Origin: Adiantum capillus-veneris
Taxonomy: Eukaryota; Streptophyta; Polypodiopsida; Polypodiales; Pteridaceae
DNA: 64,000 bases
Reading direction: 5' to 3'
NCBI GenBank assembly: GCA_014529385.2
Contig: CM043962.1
Location: 128,349,470 to 128,413,469, forward strand
Part shown: positions 23,087-32,843 of the stretch, in pieces
Layout of the letters: every line of letters starts with the position of its first letter
Numbering within the stretch: position 1 is the stretch's first letter
The notes under the pieces: generated by a model
Databases searched by the model: none
What the model saw: only the letters and a program-made list of their open reading frames with translations
What the model was told of the DNA's origin: nothing
Position numbers and translations under genes: made by a program

Positions 23087-24565
23087 AGTGAATGAGAAAA
23101 AAAAATTTGCAAATGTAGTTGTGGATTCGAAGGTTGTTTCAGATGCAAAACTTTGGCATGCACGTTCAAGGCATCTGAATTTTTCCAATTTGCTGCTTTT
23201 GCAAAATTTTGATATGGTTGCTTCTTTGCCACCTCTTGAAGCACCTTCTAAGAATGTTTGTGAAGGCTGTATTTTGGGTAAAATGTAACATTATAAGTTT
23301 CCAAAGGATGGTTTAGTACAGGCTACATACAGGTTGCAACTTGTGCATAGTGAATGCAAACTCCATCCTTAGGAAATTACCTATACTTTGTGACTTTCAT
23401 TGATGATTACTCCAGACATTCATGGGTGCATCCTCTTAAAGCTAAGTCTGAGGTGTTCATGTGCTTCAAGCAGTTTCTGGCTATGGCTGAAAACGTCTCT
23501 AAATGTATTATGGGCACCTCCATTCAGATCGAAGGGGGGGAGTATATGTCTCATGAGTTTAATGCATTTCTGGCTAATCGTGGGATAATCACCAATTTAC
23601 AGTGCCATATATACCTCAACAAAATGATGTTGCTGAAAGGAAAAATAGGTCACTTACGAAAATGGCACAATGTATGGTCAAGAGTCAAGATTTGCCACAT
23701 TCTTTTTGGCTTGAGGCTATCATGTGTGCTACTTATGCACTTAACATGTGTCCTACCAAAGCCTTGTAGTCTATGACTCCTTATAAAGCATGGAATGATA
23801 AAAAGGCATCTATTGATCACATGCATTTTTTTGGTTGTTTAGATTCTATTGTGGTGCCACAAACGAATACTTTTTTGTTGGTTATAGTATTAAAAGCAAA
23901 GGTTAAAGGTTATATCACTCTCAAATGAAGCGTATCTTGGCTGCACCAGATGTTGAGTTTGTGGAAGATTTTGTTCATCCTTTGTTATCATGTACCAGAG
24001 ACAATAATGTAAGCTCATAGGACATTTTAGGACACTTTGCTGCCTCTTTTTAATGGTGGAAACTTGAATGTAAATTCCAATGAGGAAAATGTACAACCTA
24101 TAAGGGTTTCTACAAATGTTATGGATCATCCTATTACTAATGCAGATGTACATGATATACTTGATGTGGAAAGGGATGAGAATGAGGAGGTTAGAGGTAT
24201 GCCAAGATGGTTGGTGCATACTTTGTGTGATAGTAAATTGGATGCCACACATCTTATGCATCAGATTCCTATGCTTTGATTGTGTCTAGTTTATGTGATA
24301 AGGAGGAACCTCTTTCTTTTGATGAAGCATAGAATTCAAAAAATTGGATGGCTGCCATGTAATCAAAATATGATGCACTCATAGAAAATGACACGTGGAC
24401 TTTATATGATTTTCCTCTTGGAAAAAAAAGCCATTGGTATGGAGTGGGTTTACAAGTTGAGACCCAAGCCAAATGGTGTTGATCGCAAGCTTAGAACTAA
24501 GAAAATTGGATGGCTACCATGCAATCAAAATATGATGCACTTATAGAAAATGACACATGGACTTT
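23087..24565 (+). pseudogene. Copia-A, left part: integrase to start of RT
   Basis: Copia-type pol remnant. 23088-23288 holds the GAG-pre-integrase domain (DAKLWHAR, VCEGCILGKM). 23354-23776 holds the integrase core, with TFIDDYSRHSW near its start and GGEYMSHEF in place of the usual DNGGEY (the second catalytic aspartate reads Glu). A shift near 23600 destroys the third catalytic region. The hinge follows at 24037-24279, then the RT start (NWMA, YDALIENDTWT). It is the same family as Copia-C at the window end, as the two pre-integrase segments are near-identical. The element is cut at 24565 by insertion of Ty3-A and resumes at 61279. Confidence 0.8.
24343..24565 (+). repeat. 162-bp-period in-frame tandem duplication in Copia-A RT
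   Basis: The phrase ATTGGATGGCT-CCATG-AATC at 24343 recurs at 24505, a spacing of 162 bases (54 codons). The second unit is interrupted by the Ty3-A insertion and continues at 61279 with the matching ATATGATTTTCCTC sequence. The duplication therefore predates the Ty3-A insertion. Confidence 0.75.
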
Positions 24566-25470
24566 TGTTTGGCAGACGAAGCGACGAAACTGCGGTTTCC
24601 AAAGATAGAATCTACCATTTTTCAGAAATCTTGACCTTTTGTAAAAGAGCTTCTCTGAGCCGAGAACTTGTAAAAGAATTTATAATTATGGGAGCAAATG
24701 TATATAAGAGAGCCAGTTAGAAGTTTAGGAGCTTTTGGCCGGACAAGCCATTTGTAAAGACCTAAACTATAAAGGTCAACTTTGTAAGTTTGAACATTAT
24801 CTTTTTTATGAGAAACTGCTGAGAAGACAGCGTACGTTTGAGAGCTTCTTCTTGCTCCAACTTATAATCTTCGCTACTGTGGCTACGGTAATCCGAATTC
24901 AATTTTGTTTATTGCATTGTGTTCCTCTTACTTTGCTCTTCCATTCAAGTGTAATCATTCAAGAATCGGTGTAGGTTTTCAATTACGAGTTTGAGACCTT
25001 AAATCACTGTTTTGAGTGCTTATATGCGTATTTTATGTTGTTTTGACCCTAGGAGAGGCTTTTGGGACCCTAAAACGACCCTTTAGGCTCACTTGTTCAC
25101 TGTTTTTGCTGACTTTGGGACGAACGATCACGATCTTTGTACCTCTCCAGAATGCTGTGACAATGATAGGATATGTTCCTGATAGTCCCCTGTAGCTTCC
25201 CTTCAAGTTTCGTGCGATTACGACATGATTTGCATGGTAAACGGGCGTGATGACTATAGAGTTGTGTAGAAGGACATAGGCAGATTGCTTGGCTTTTGTG
25301 CGTATGATTTTCTTGCAGAGTCAGTAGTTGCATCTCATCAAGTTCACTTCATTAGGATCGACACCCTAGTGAGTTTCCATGCCTCATGCTGGTCGCTTCC
25401 CTTGTATTGATTTTTTATGTTGATGCGTGAGAGCTATGCTATGGATGTCCGTCGCGGCAACCCGCAAACA
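24566..25470 (+). repeat. 5' LTR of Ty3-A
   Basis: Starts TGTTTGGCAGACG and ends CCCGCAAACA. It aligns along its length with 60334-61278. TATATAAG at 24701 is the likely TATA box. It contains one copy of the ATCACGATC-TTTGTACCT motif (25126-25145), related to the repeated leader module. Confidence 0.9.
24701..24708 (+). promoter_or_regulatory. TATA box of Ty3-A 5' LTR
   Basis: TATATAAG, conserved in the 3' LTR copy at about 60475-60482. Confidence 0.55.
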
Positions 25471-25471
25471 T

Positions 25472-25489
25472 TGGCGCCGCTGCCGGGGA
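25472..25489 (+). other. Primer-binding site of Ty3-A
   Basis: TGGCGCCGCTGCCGGGGA lies one base after the LTR end. This is the TGGCGCC-type primer-binding site common in plant non-chromodomain Ty3 elements (Athila/Tat group). Ty3-B carries the same site with one base different. Confidence 0.85.
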
Positions 25490-26015
25490 ATGCACCTTAG
25501 GTGATGAGTGACCGAGTGCACAGTTAGCTTCCTTAAAAGAATATCAATCCACAAATCCATATTACACCTCAGTAAGGATGCTAGACAGGGGTTTAGAGCC
25601 TAGTGGAGTCTAGAGTCAGTGAACCGGCTAGATCCCCTCTTAGGAGATTTAGGGAGCTGTGAGTGAGAGTGTTCAAAGCATTTTTTCTCTTCAATTTCTC
25701 TAATTCGATTGAGTAATGAAATCTCACCCGAAATCAATTTTGTTTGTTTTGTTTGATTCATTTCTTTATGTTCTTTCATTTCTGTACTTAGAAGTAGGAT
25801 AAGTAAGTCACATTCCAGTCAGATTTGGGGCAAAAGTTAGAGTCGAGAAACCAGGAAACCATAACTTTGGCAAAAAGACCATAAGACTCTGAAATTTAGA
25901 AAATCTGACCAAACAGGGTTGATATTGATTCAAATCACCAAGTGGTAGCACCAAACACTAGGAAATACTTGTCAGAGAGAGCCTGTAAAATTTCATCAGA
26001 TTTGGCCCAAGTACT

Positions 26016-26037
26016 ACAATCGCGATCGGTGTACCTT
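26016..26037. repeat. Palindromic module, copy 1
   Basis: ACAATCGCGATCGGTGTACC. One base differs from the perfect CGATCGCGATCG palindrome, a C-to-T type change on one strand. Confidence 0.7.
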
Positions 26038-26285
26038 TGTGTCAAAATTGTACAAGATTTGACATGTATCCTCTTGATAAGATTCTAAACATGTTTGTCT
26101 AAGCAACCACACCCAAAAACATCAAAAATTAAGGAAATCAGGCCACTTGGGTAAAACTAGCCTGACAGACCCAGAAGTGCAAAATCTTGGCTTTTGGTGA
26201 TCCAAATGCAAAAAGACTTGAGGAATAGCCTTAAAACATCAGTGTCTACAAGCATGCCAAATTTGGTCTAATTTGGGCTCAGAAC

Positions 26286-26307
26286 TACGATCGCGATCGG
26301 TGTACCT
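26286..26307. repeat. Palindromic module, copy 2
   Basis: Contains the perfect 12-base palindrome CGATCGCGATCG followed by GTGTACCT. Confidence 0.75.
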
Positions 26308-26726
26308 AAGTGCCAGATTTTGACCAGATTTCATATGTGGGATCCTCAGGTGTATACAAACATAAAAGTCTAAAGGAATAGAGCCAGAAACCTCAAAATA
26401 CTATCAAACTATCTGAATACAGATCCAAGTCAAAAACTGCTAAACTGGCATGGAAATCGACTTTCAGTAGACCAAAACACATCAAAACTGGGAAGAAACC
26501 ATACAGAGGGATAGTCTGTACACAAGACAACCCCAGATAGCTTTCAAATCCCAAAACAAACACCAAAATCAAGTCAAACTGACAGATTCAGGAAAAGAGA
26601 CACTTCCAACCAAGAACTAGTAAAAGCTTGACTTTTTGGAGTCTGAATACAAAAGTATCAGGTGGGTAGCCTTAAAATAGCCTAGTGAACAAGCTAGTGA
26701 AGTTTCATCTAATTTGGGCTCAGAAG

Positions 26727-26748
26727 TACGATCGCGATCGGTGTACCT
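26727..26748. repeat. Palindromic module, copy 3
   Basis: Contains the perfect palindrome CGATCGCGATCG followed by GTGTACCT, within the conserved GGGCTCAGAA...GCCAGATTTGAC context. Confidence 0.75.
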
Positions 26749-27046
26749 CTGTGCCAGATTTGACTCATTTTTTACATATTCATAAACCTAGACTATTTAA
26801 GATATCAGGAGTTGTCAAAACCCAAATTGGACATATTGTCAATAATCTGCAAGCAAAATTGTTGAAGTCATTGTGAAATTGTTGAATCTGCTGACAGTTG
26901 GAATGATACAGTGATCTCATAGCCATCAACAAGTGTATTCATTTGCAGAGACCGATCAAGTAACAATCCATGCAATCGGGAGGTTTGGAAGATAACTCCA
27001 TTTCCAGGTAAGAGATTTGGATTCAGTCGTAAATTCCACTTTCTTC

Positions 27047-27259
27047 ATGTTTTTGAGATCGGGAAAACAAATCAACAACCAACACCGAAATTTAGCGAAT
27101 CAAGCAAGTGTTTTATCAATGGAGGAGAGTGTAAACCAAAGTGTAGTACGACCGTTAGAACTGATCCTTGAAGAAAGTATTTTCGATACTTCTTCAGAGA
27201 GATCTTACGAGTATTTCACGGAACACTTGGGACATTTAAACCTAAACGGAAGAGAAAAC
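27047..27259 (+). pseudogene. Ty3-A gag, N-terminal piece before the Copia-B insertion
   Basis: ATG at 27047 begins MFLRSGKQINN, comparable with MNLCSGRVLEH at the start of Ty3-B gag, which is why I choose this start. The frame runs open into the Copia-B insertion at 27260. Without the insertion and one copy of the AAAAC target duplication it continues directly at 32844 in the same frame (next residues MVAGPSDPL). It is the structural, RNA-binding precursor of the element. Confidence 0.65.
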
Positions 27260-28031
27260 TGTTAGAAAATAAGACGTAGCTAAATAGATTTTTGAGTAGA
27301 TTACTTAATGGAGAGAGATAGATTTCACACACAAGAGATTATAGAGTAGAGAGAGAGAGAGAGAGAGAGTACACACGATATACGTGGTTCACCTAATGTA
27401 AGCTACGTCCACGGGAAAGCAGCCACTCAATGGCTTTAGCACTTCAAAAGAAGAAGTAGTTTACAAAGGGATTAAACCCTTGATAGAGCTTCCGCCTTGC
27501 TTCACTCTCACCACCTCACACTCACCTTGTTGCATCAACTTCACACTATGAAATGTGTGTAGAAATGGCCTCCTTTTATAGGCCAAAAGGGCTGCCCTCT
27601 CTTATGAGAGACAGCCATGTGTAGCCACCCTTGTGCGAATAAGTCCAAATCGGACCCTTCAATCCGCCCATGTGTGGCCGCCCTTGAGAAGACAAGTCCG
27701 CTTTTGAATTCGGCCACCGGCCACCGGCCATTGACTTCCGACCACCAGCCATCGGCCATTGACTACCGGCCACCGGCCAACCGACCGGTTGTTTTCCGAC
27801 CACTTTCCGGCCGCCGTCCGTTCCGGCAAAAAGGAATATTCCGACGAAAAAAAAAGTCTCTGGGGCCTCCGAGGCCTCTAAAGTTGCCCCTGATTCTTGT
27901 CCGTGAAAATTTTGGTTTCCGGTGAGTGATTTTCCTTCACGCACGATGGCTTCTCCTCATAATGGGGGCCTTACAAATGTACGCTTTTACCACAGAAAAC
28001 TACAAGGGTAAATCAGGCTCCATACTTAACA
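27260..28031 (-). repeat. 3' LTR of Copia-B
   Basis: Plus-strand start TGTTAGAAAA, end CTTAACA. On the element strand it reads TGTTAAGTATGG to TTTTCTAACA. 772 bases. A CTATAAAAGG TATA box on the minus strand lies at about 27572-27582. The U3 part holds imperfect repeats of a GGCCACCGGCCATTGACTTCC-like unit. Confidence 0.93.
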
Positions 28032-28045
28032 ATCTCCCACTTGGA
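28032..28045 (-). other. Polypurine tract of Copia-B
   Basis: On the minus strand AAGTGGGAGATT lies directly before the 3' LTR start. This is the typical Copia plus-strand priming site. Confidence 0.8.
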
Positions 28046-28115
28046 GACTGATCTCCAAACCAAACCTGTGACTGCTTTCCATTCTGGCTTCTTATCCTTG
28101 AATGCTGATTGAAGA

Positions 28116-30149
28116 TTAGCAAAAACTCAACTTCTCCTTGTTGACCACCTTTGTAAACATGTCTGTAGGATTTTCACTTGTATGCACCTTTCCTAGCTTT
28201 AGTTGTCCCTCTTCCAAAAGAGTGCGTATGAAGTGATATCTCACCTCAATGTGCTTTGTCCTTGAATGAAAGGCTGAGTTCTTCACAATATGGATAGCGC
28301 TTTGGCTATCACTGTACAAGACACAATCGTCTTGTTTGAATCCAAGCTCTTCTAAGAATCTGTGAAGCCACAGAATTTCTTTGCTTGCCTCCGTCATTGC
28401 TACATACTCTGCTTCCGTGGTAGAAAGTGAAACCACTTTCTGCAGCTTTGAAGCCCAGCTTACTGTTGTGCCTCCAACCGTGAACACATACCCAGTAGTG
28501 CTCCTTCGAGTATCTTTGTCACCTGCCATATCTGCATCAGCATACCCTTCTAGAAAAATATCAGTTCCTCCAAAATACAAAGCATTTGTTGATGTCCCTT
28601 TTAGATACCTAAGTATCCACTTCACAGCTTGCCAATGCTCTTTACCTAGGTTGTCCATGAACCTACTCACAACTCCCACTGCATGTGCAATGTCTGGCCT
28701 TGTCCAGACCATAGCATACATTAGAGAACCTACCGCTGCAGCATATGGAGCTTTAGACATATAGGCTATCTCCTCTTGTGTCTTTGGACACATATCCTTC
28801 GTTAGTTTAAAATGACCAGCCAAAGGTGTAGAAACTGGTTTTGCATTTTGCATTGCAAACCTTTCTAGTACCTTCTTGATGTAATCTTCTTGAGATAGCT
28901 TTATTGTCTTCTTCGTCCTGTCCCTTGATATTTTCATTCCAAGTATCCTCTTTGCAACACCTAAATCTTTCATTGAAAAAGATTTGGACAACTCCTCTTT
29001 TAGGTCTTTGATGTCCTGCATGTTAGCACTTGCAATCAACATGTCATCAACATACAACATTAGGATGATGAATTTTCCATCTCCCAAATTCTTCGTGTAG
29101 ACGCAGTGATCCGAGTTGCATCTTGTGAATCCATGATCCAACATCCATCGATCAAACTTCAAGTACCATTGTCTTGATGCTTGCTTTAAACCATACAAGC
29201 TCTTCTTTAATCTGCAAACCATTTTCTCCTTACCTTTTACTTCATACCCCTTTGGTTGAAGCATGTAGATTTCCTCCTCTAAGTCACCGCGAAGGAATGC
29301 CGTATTTACATCCATTTGCTCGAGATTTAGATCATGAGCAGACACAAGGCTTAAGACAAGCCTAATTGAGTTCATTTTTACAACAGGATAAAATATTTCA
29401 TTGAATTCAATACCTTTCTTTTGAGAAAAATCTTTTACCACAAGCCTAGACTTGTACCTTTTCTTCCCACCTTCTTCTTCCTTCAGCGTGTACACCCATT
29501 TGTTTTGAAGTGCCTGCTTACCTTTAGGCAACTCAACCAACTCCCATTTTTGGTTGCAATGTAGTGAGTCCATCTCCACTTGCATGCTCTTCGTCCATTC
29601 TTCTTTCGATTCATGTTGCATAGATTCTTCGTATGATTCTAGCTCTCCAGAATCTGAGATCAAGAGATGGTTGAAGGAAGGAACAAACCTTTCTGGAGGT
29701 CTACTTGCTCTTGTAGATCTTCGGGGAATATGTTGAGGCTCCTCATTTGGTTGACGTTGTTGCACATTGTCACCGTTTGCAGTCCTTGAGTCTTCACCGT
29801 CCTCAAGCTCCATGTACTCATCACCTGTTTCTTTTGTTTGTTTTCTTTCCAAGTAATCTTTGTACATATTTTTTTCATTAAAAATTACATCCCTACTCCT
29901 TAATATTTTACCATCTTCAGGATTCCATAGGCAATACCCAAAGTCTCCTTCTCCATAGCCAATGAAGAAACACTTTTTGGACTTTGCATCTAGCTTTGAT
30001 CTTAGGCTTCTATCTATGTGCATGAAAGCCTCACACCCAAACACTTTGAAAAATGCATAATTCACCGGTTTACCTGTCCATGCCTCTTCTGGAACTCCCC
30101 CAGTGACCGATTGATTAAGTACACAGACGTACTTACAGCTTCCGCCCAA
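28116..30149 (-). CDS. Copia-B pol, 3' frame: integrase C-terminus, RT, RNase H
   Basis: Continues the polyprotein after the frameshift near 30100; residues before TGGVPEEAW are out of frame, so the listed first codon is not a real start. The frame carries the integrase C-terminal region (FKVFGCEAF...IGYGEGDFGY). It then has an acidic hinge, the RT (WVYTLKEEEGG, MDVNTAFLRGDLEEE, YGLKQASRQWY) with catalytic YVDDM near residue 365, and RNase H (ADADMAG, STTEAEY, SDSQSA, RTKHIEVRYHFIR). RT and RNase H catalytic residues look intact. The end (HTSENPTDMFTK) is the usual Copia C-terminus. Confidence 0.9.
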   Translation of the reverse strand: MGGSCKYVCVLNQSVTGGVPEEAWTGKPVNYAFFKVFGCEAFMHIDRSLRSKLDAKSKKCFFIGYGEGDFGYCLWNPEDGKILRSRDVIFNEKNMYKDYLERKQTKETGDEYMELEDGEDSRTANGDNVQQRQPNEEPQHIPRRSTRASRPPERFVPSFNHLLISDSGELESYEESMQHESKEEWTKSMQVEMDSLHCNQKWELVELPKGKQALQNKWVYTLKEEEGGKKRYKSRLVVKDFSQKKGIEFNEIFYPVVKMNSIRLVLSLVSAHDLNLEQMDVNTAFLRGDLEEEIYMLQPKGYEVKGKEKMVCRLKKSLYGLKQASRQWYLKFDRWMLDHGFTRCNSDHCVYTKNLGDGKFIILMLYVDDMLIASANMQDIKDLKEELSKSFSMKDLGVAKRILGMKISRDRTKKTIKLSQEDYIKKVLERFAMQNAKPVSTPLAGHFKLTKDMCPKTQEEIAYMSKAPYAAAVGSLMYAMVWTRPDIAHAVGVVSRFMDNLGKEHWQAVKWILRYLKGTSTNALYFGGTDIFLEGYADADMAGDKDTRRSTTGYVFTVGGTTVSWASKLQKVVSLSTTEAEYVAMTEASKEILWLHRFLEELGFKQDDCVLYSDSQSAIHIVKNSAFHSRTKHIEVRYHFIRTLLEEGQLKLGKVHTSENPTDMFTKVVNKEKLSFC

Positions 30150-31957
30150 AGCTCAAGCGGTAGGCCTGCATGTAGCCACATGCTTCGTGCTTGTTCCATG
30201 ATTTTCCTGTTCATCCTTTTCGAAATCCCATTTTGTTGAGGTGTCCTTGGGGTTGTCCTTTGCCTCTGAATGCCATTGCTAGCACAAAAGCTTTCAAAAG
30301 CTTGGCTGCAATATTCGCCTCCATTGTCGGATATGAGGCATTTAACCTTGGTACCTGTTTCATTCTCCACAAAGGCTTTCCACCTTTGAAATATGGAAAA
30401 TACATCGGATTTATTCTTCATGACATAAACCCATGTTTTTCTAGTCGCATCGTCTATGAATGTTACATAGTACAATGAGCCACCAAGTGATGATGTACTT
30501 GCAGGACCCCAAACATCAGAATGAACCAACTCAAGTTTTTTATTTTTTCTTTCATTTCCTGATTTTTGAAATTTTACCCTCTTTTGTTTACCATAAACAC
30601 AATCATCACAGAACTCTAAGTCCACTTCTTTCAAACCTGGTAGAAGCTTCTTTGTTTGAAGGATTTGCATTCCTTTGGCACTCATATGCCCAAGTCGGTA
30701 GTGCCACACCGCACTGTCAACTTCTGTAGTTGCTGCACAAGCTGAAGGTTGCGTGCTAACATTACATAAGTAAAGTGTACCGACTTTTTCTCCCTTGGCA
30801 ACCACCAAAGATCTCTTTGAGATCTTCCACCGTTTGTTTCCGAATGCAATGTTGTGACCTTCATCGTCCAATTGTCCTGTAGAGATCAAATTTTTGCGAA
30901 GAGAAGGAACATGCCTAACATCTTTAAGCTTCCATTCATTTCCGTTAGCAGTTTTGACAGAAACTGTACCTTTGCCGACAATCTCACAAGCTTCATCATC
31001 TCCCAAGTATACATACCCAAAATTACCTTTGGTGTAGTCTTGGAAATGTTGCTTATGTGGTGTAGCATGGAATGAAGCCCCGGAATCTACTATCCAGGAA
31101 TTAGACACATTGTCTAATGAGAGAATTAGAGCATCTTGCTCTACTTTACCTGCCACATTGGCCTCCGATGTTGGCTTGTTGTCTTGAGACTCTGTCTCCT
31201 TCTTCTTCTTGGACCAGCAATCCTTCTTGACGTGGCCCTTCTTGTCGCAGTTCCAACATTCAAGAACTGACTTTGTGCGTGACTTGCTCCGCCTTGAGCG
31301 ATCACGACCCTTTTGGTTTTTGAACCTCTCCTTAGGCCTTCCTCTTGTTTCCACTAATAGTGCAGCACTTGATGATTCTCTTGTGCTTCTCCTTCGCATT
31401 TCCTCGCTTAGGAGAACACCCACAACATCATCAAACTTAAGAGTATTTGTGCCAGAGATAGAATTACTTACAGCCATCACAAGGCTGTCCCAACTATCCG
31501 GTAGAGATGATAGTATAAGGAGAGCTCGCACTTCGTCATCGAAATTGATTTTCACTGATCGAAGTTGACTTATGTTTGTGTTAAAGTCATTTAGGTGTTC
31601 TGCAACTGAACCATTCTCTGCCATCTTTAGATTGAACAAGCGCTTCATAAGAAATACCTTATTGGATGCCGATGGTTTCTCGTAGAAGTCGTCAAGTGAC
31701 TTCATCAAGTCCTCCGTGGTCTTCATCTCCGAAACATTGAAGGCCACCGTTGACACCAAGCTTAACCGGATTGTTCCCAGTGCCTTTCGATCAAGGACAA
31801 TCCATGCTTCATCCGCCATTGTTGCGGGCTTCTTCACAAGACCGCCTAGTGGCAAATAGAGGTCCTTCTGGTAGAGATAGTCTTCAATCTGCATCTTCCA
31901 ATGTTGGTAGTTTTTGCCGTTGAACTTCTCAATCGTGAGCTTCCCTTCCTCCGCCAT
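30062..31957 (-). CDS. Copia-B gag, protease and integrase core
   Basis: ATG at 31957 (MAEEGKLTIEKFNGKNY). In order: gag (about 1-230), the CCHC knuckle CWNCDKKGHVKKDC (about 233-246), the protease site DSGAS near 290, the pre-integrase domain with CDDC near 445, and the integrase core from about 475. Catalytic D positions are HSDVWG (about 480) and SDNGGEY (about 544). The expected glutamate of NGxxERxN reads lysine (NGISKRMN, codon 30218-30220), so strand transfer is probably abolished. The correct frame leaves this ORF at about 30100, where a short deletion seems to have removed sequence between INRS and TGGVP. The last dozen residues are therefore not native. Confidence 0.92.
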   Translation of the reverse strand: MAEEGKLTIEKFNGKNYQHWKMQIEDYLYQKDLYLPLGGLVKKPATMADEAWIVLDRKALGTIRLSLVSTVAFNVSEMKTTEDLMKSLDDFYEKPSASNKVFLMKRLFNLKMAENGSVAEHLNDFNTNISQLRSVKINFDDEVRALLILSSLPDSWDSLVMAVSNSISGTNTLKFDDVVGVLLSEEMRRRSTRESSSAALLVETRGRPKERFKNQKGRDRSRRSKSRTKSVLECWNCDKKGHVKKDCWSKKKKETESQDNKPTSEANVAGKVEQDALILSLDNVSNSWIVDSGASFHATPHKQHFQDYTKGNFGYVYLGDDEACEIVGKGTVSVKTANGNEWKLKDVRHVPSLRKNLISTGQLDDEGHNIAFGNKRWKISKRSLVVAKGEKVGTLYLCNVSTQPSACAATTEVDSAVWHYRLGHMSAKGMQILQTKKLLPGLKEVDLEFCDDCVYGKQKRVKFQKSGNERKNKKLELVHSDVWGPASTSSLGGSLYYVTFIDDATRKTWVYVMKNKSDVFSIFQRWKAFVENETGTKVKCLISDNGGEYCSQAFESFCASNGIQRQRTTPRTPQQNGISKRMNRKIMEQARSMWLHAGLPLELWAEAVSTSVYLINRSLGEFQKRHGQVNR

Positions 31958-32018
31958 AACTCCCAGTCAATTCAAGGAATCCTTTCCTTGAGATAATTTA
32001 GCTACGAGCAAACCTTGC

Positions 32019-32030
32019 TCTGATACCAGC
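32019..32030 (-). other. Primer-binding site of Copia-B
   Basis: On the minus strand GCTGGTATCAGAGC follows the 5' LTR end, complementary to the 3' end of initiator tRNA-Met as in most plant Copia elements. Confidence 0.88.
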
Positions 32031-32838
32031 TGTTAGAAAATAAGACGTAAGCTAAATAGATTTTTGAGTAGATTACTTAATGGAGAGAGATAGATTTCAC
32101 ACACAAGAGATTATAGAGTAGAGAGAGAGAGAGAGAGTACACACGATATACGTGGTTCACCCAATGTGGGCTACGTCCACGGGAAAGCAGCCACTCAATG
32201 GCTTTAGCACTTCAAAAGAAGAAGTAGTTTACAAAGGGATTAAACCCTTGATAGAGCTCCCGCCTTGCTTCACTCTCACCACCTCACACTCACCTTGTTG
32301 CATCAACTTCACACTATGAAATGTGTGTAGAAATGGCCTCCTTTTATAGGCCAAAAGGGCTGCCCTCTCTTATGAGAGACAGCCATGTGTAGCCGCCCTT
32401 GTGCGAATAAGTCCAAATCGGACCCTCCAATCCGCCCATGTGTGGCCACCCTTGAGAAGACAAGTCCGCTTTTGAATTCGGCCACCGGCCATTGAATTCG
32501 ACCACCGGCCACCGGCCATTGACTTCCGACCACCAGCCACCGGCCATTGACTTCTGACCACCGGCCATCGTCCATTGACTACAGGCCACCGGCCAACCGA
32601 TCGGTTGTTTTCCGACCACTTTCCGGCCGCCGTCCGGCCATAATATTCCGGCGAAAAAAAAAGTCTCCGGGGCCTCCGAGGCCTCTAAAGTTGCCCCTGA
32701 TTCTTGTCCGTGAAAATTTTGGTTTTCGGTGAGTGATTTTCCTTCACGCACGATGGCTTCTCCTCATAATGGGGGCCTTACAAATGTGCGCTTTTACCAC
32801 AGAAAATTACAAGGGTAAATCAGGCTCCATACTTAACA
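32031..32838 (-). repeat. 5' LTR of Copia-B
   Basis: 808 bases, aligned with 27260-28031. It is longer mainly because of extra GGCCACCGG-type repeat units around 32480-32570. The TATA box on the minus strand is at about 32340-32350. Confidence 0.93.
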
Positions 32839-32843
32839 AAAAC

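Larger units (their letters stand above)
25490..27046 (+). other. Ty3-A leader with repeated palindromic module
   Basis: About 1.5 kb of non-coding leader between primer-binding site and gag. Three copies of a module of about 75 bases lie here, each centred on ACGATCGCGATCGGTGTACC or a close variant (26016-26037, 26286-26307, 26727-26748) and flanked by similar TTTCATCTAATTTGG and CAGATTTGAC phrases. Two more lie downstream of the coding region at 56436-56457 and 56708-56729. Confidence 0.7.
27260..32838 (-). mobile_element. Copia-B: near-complete Copia retrotransposon
   Basis: Both LTRs, primer-binding site, polypurine tract and gag-pol are present on the minus strand. The insertion is flanked by a perfect 5-bp target duplication, AAAAC at 27255-27259 and 32839-32843. 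It lies inside the gag start of Ty3-A. The LTRs differ by a few substitutions and by indels in a GGCCACCGG-rich repeat. Gag and RT sequence resemble the Tork/Tnt1-like Copia group (inference). It is defective: one frameshift at about 30100 and a changed catalytic residue in integrase. Confidence 0.95.

Noticed and set aside
27576-27944. Gly/Trp-rich open frames antisense in the Copia-B LTR (and 32344-32751)
   Set aside because: Produced by the GGCCACCGG repeat read in several frames; no conserved protein features.
30062-30149. Programmed frameshift between the two Copia-B frames
   Set aside because: Copia elements normally have one polyprotein, and the break is inside the integrase with residues missing between INRS and TGGVP, so a short deletion is the simpler reading.
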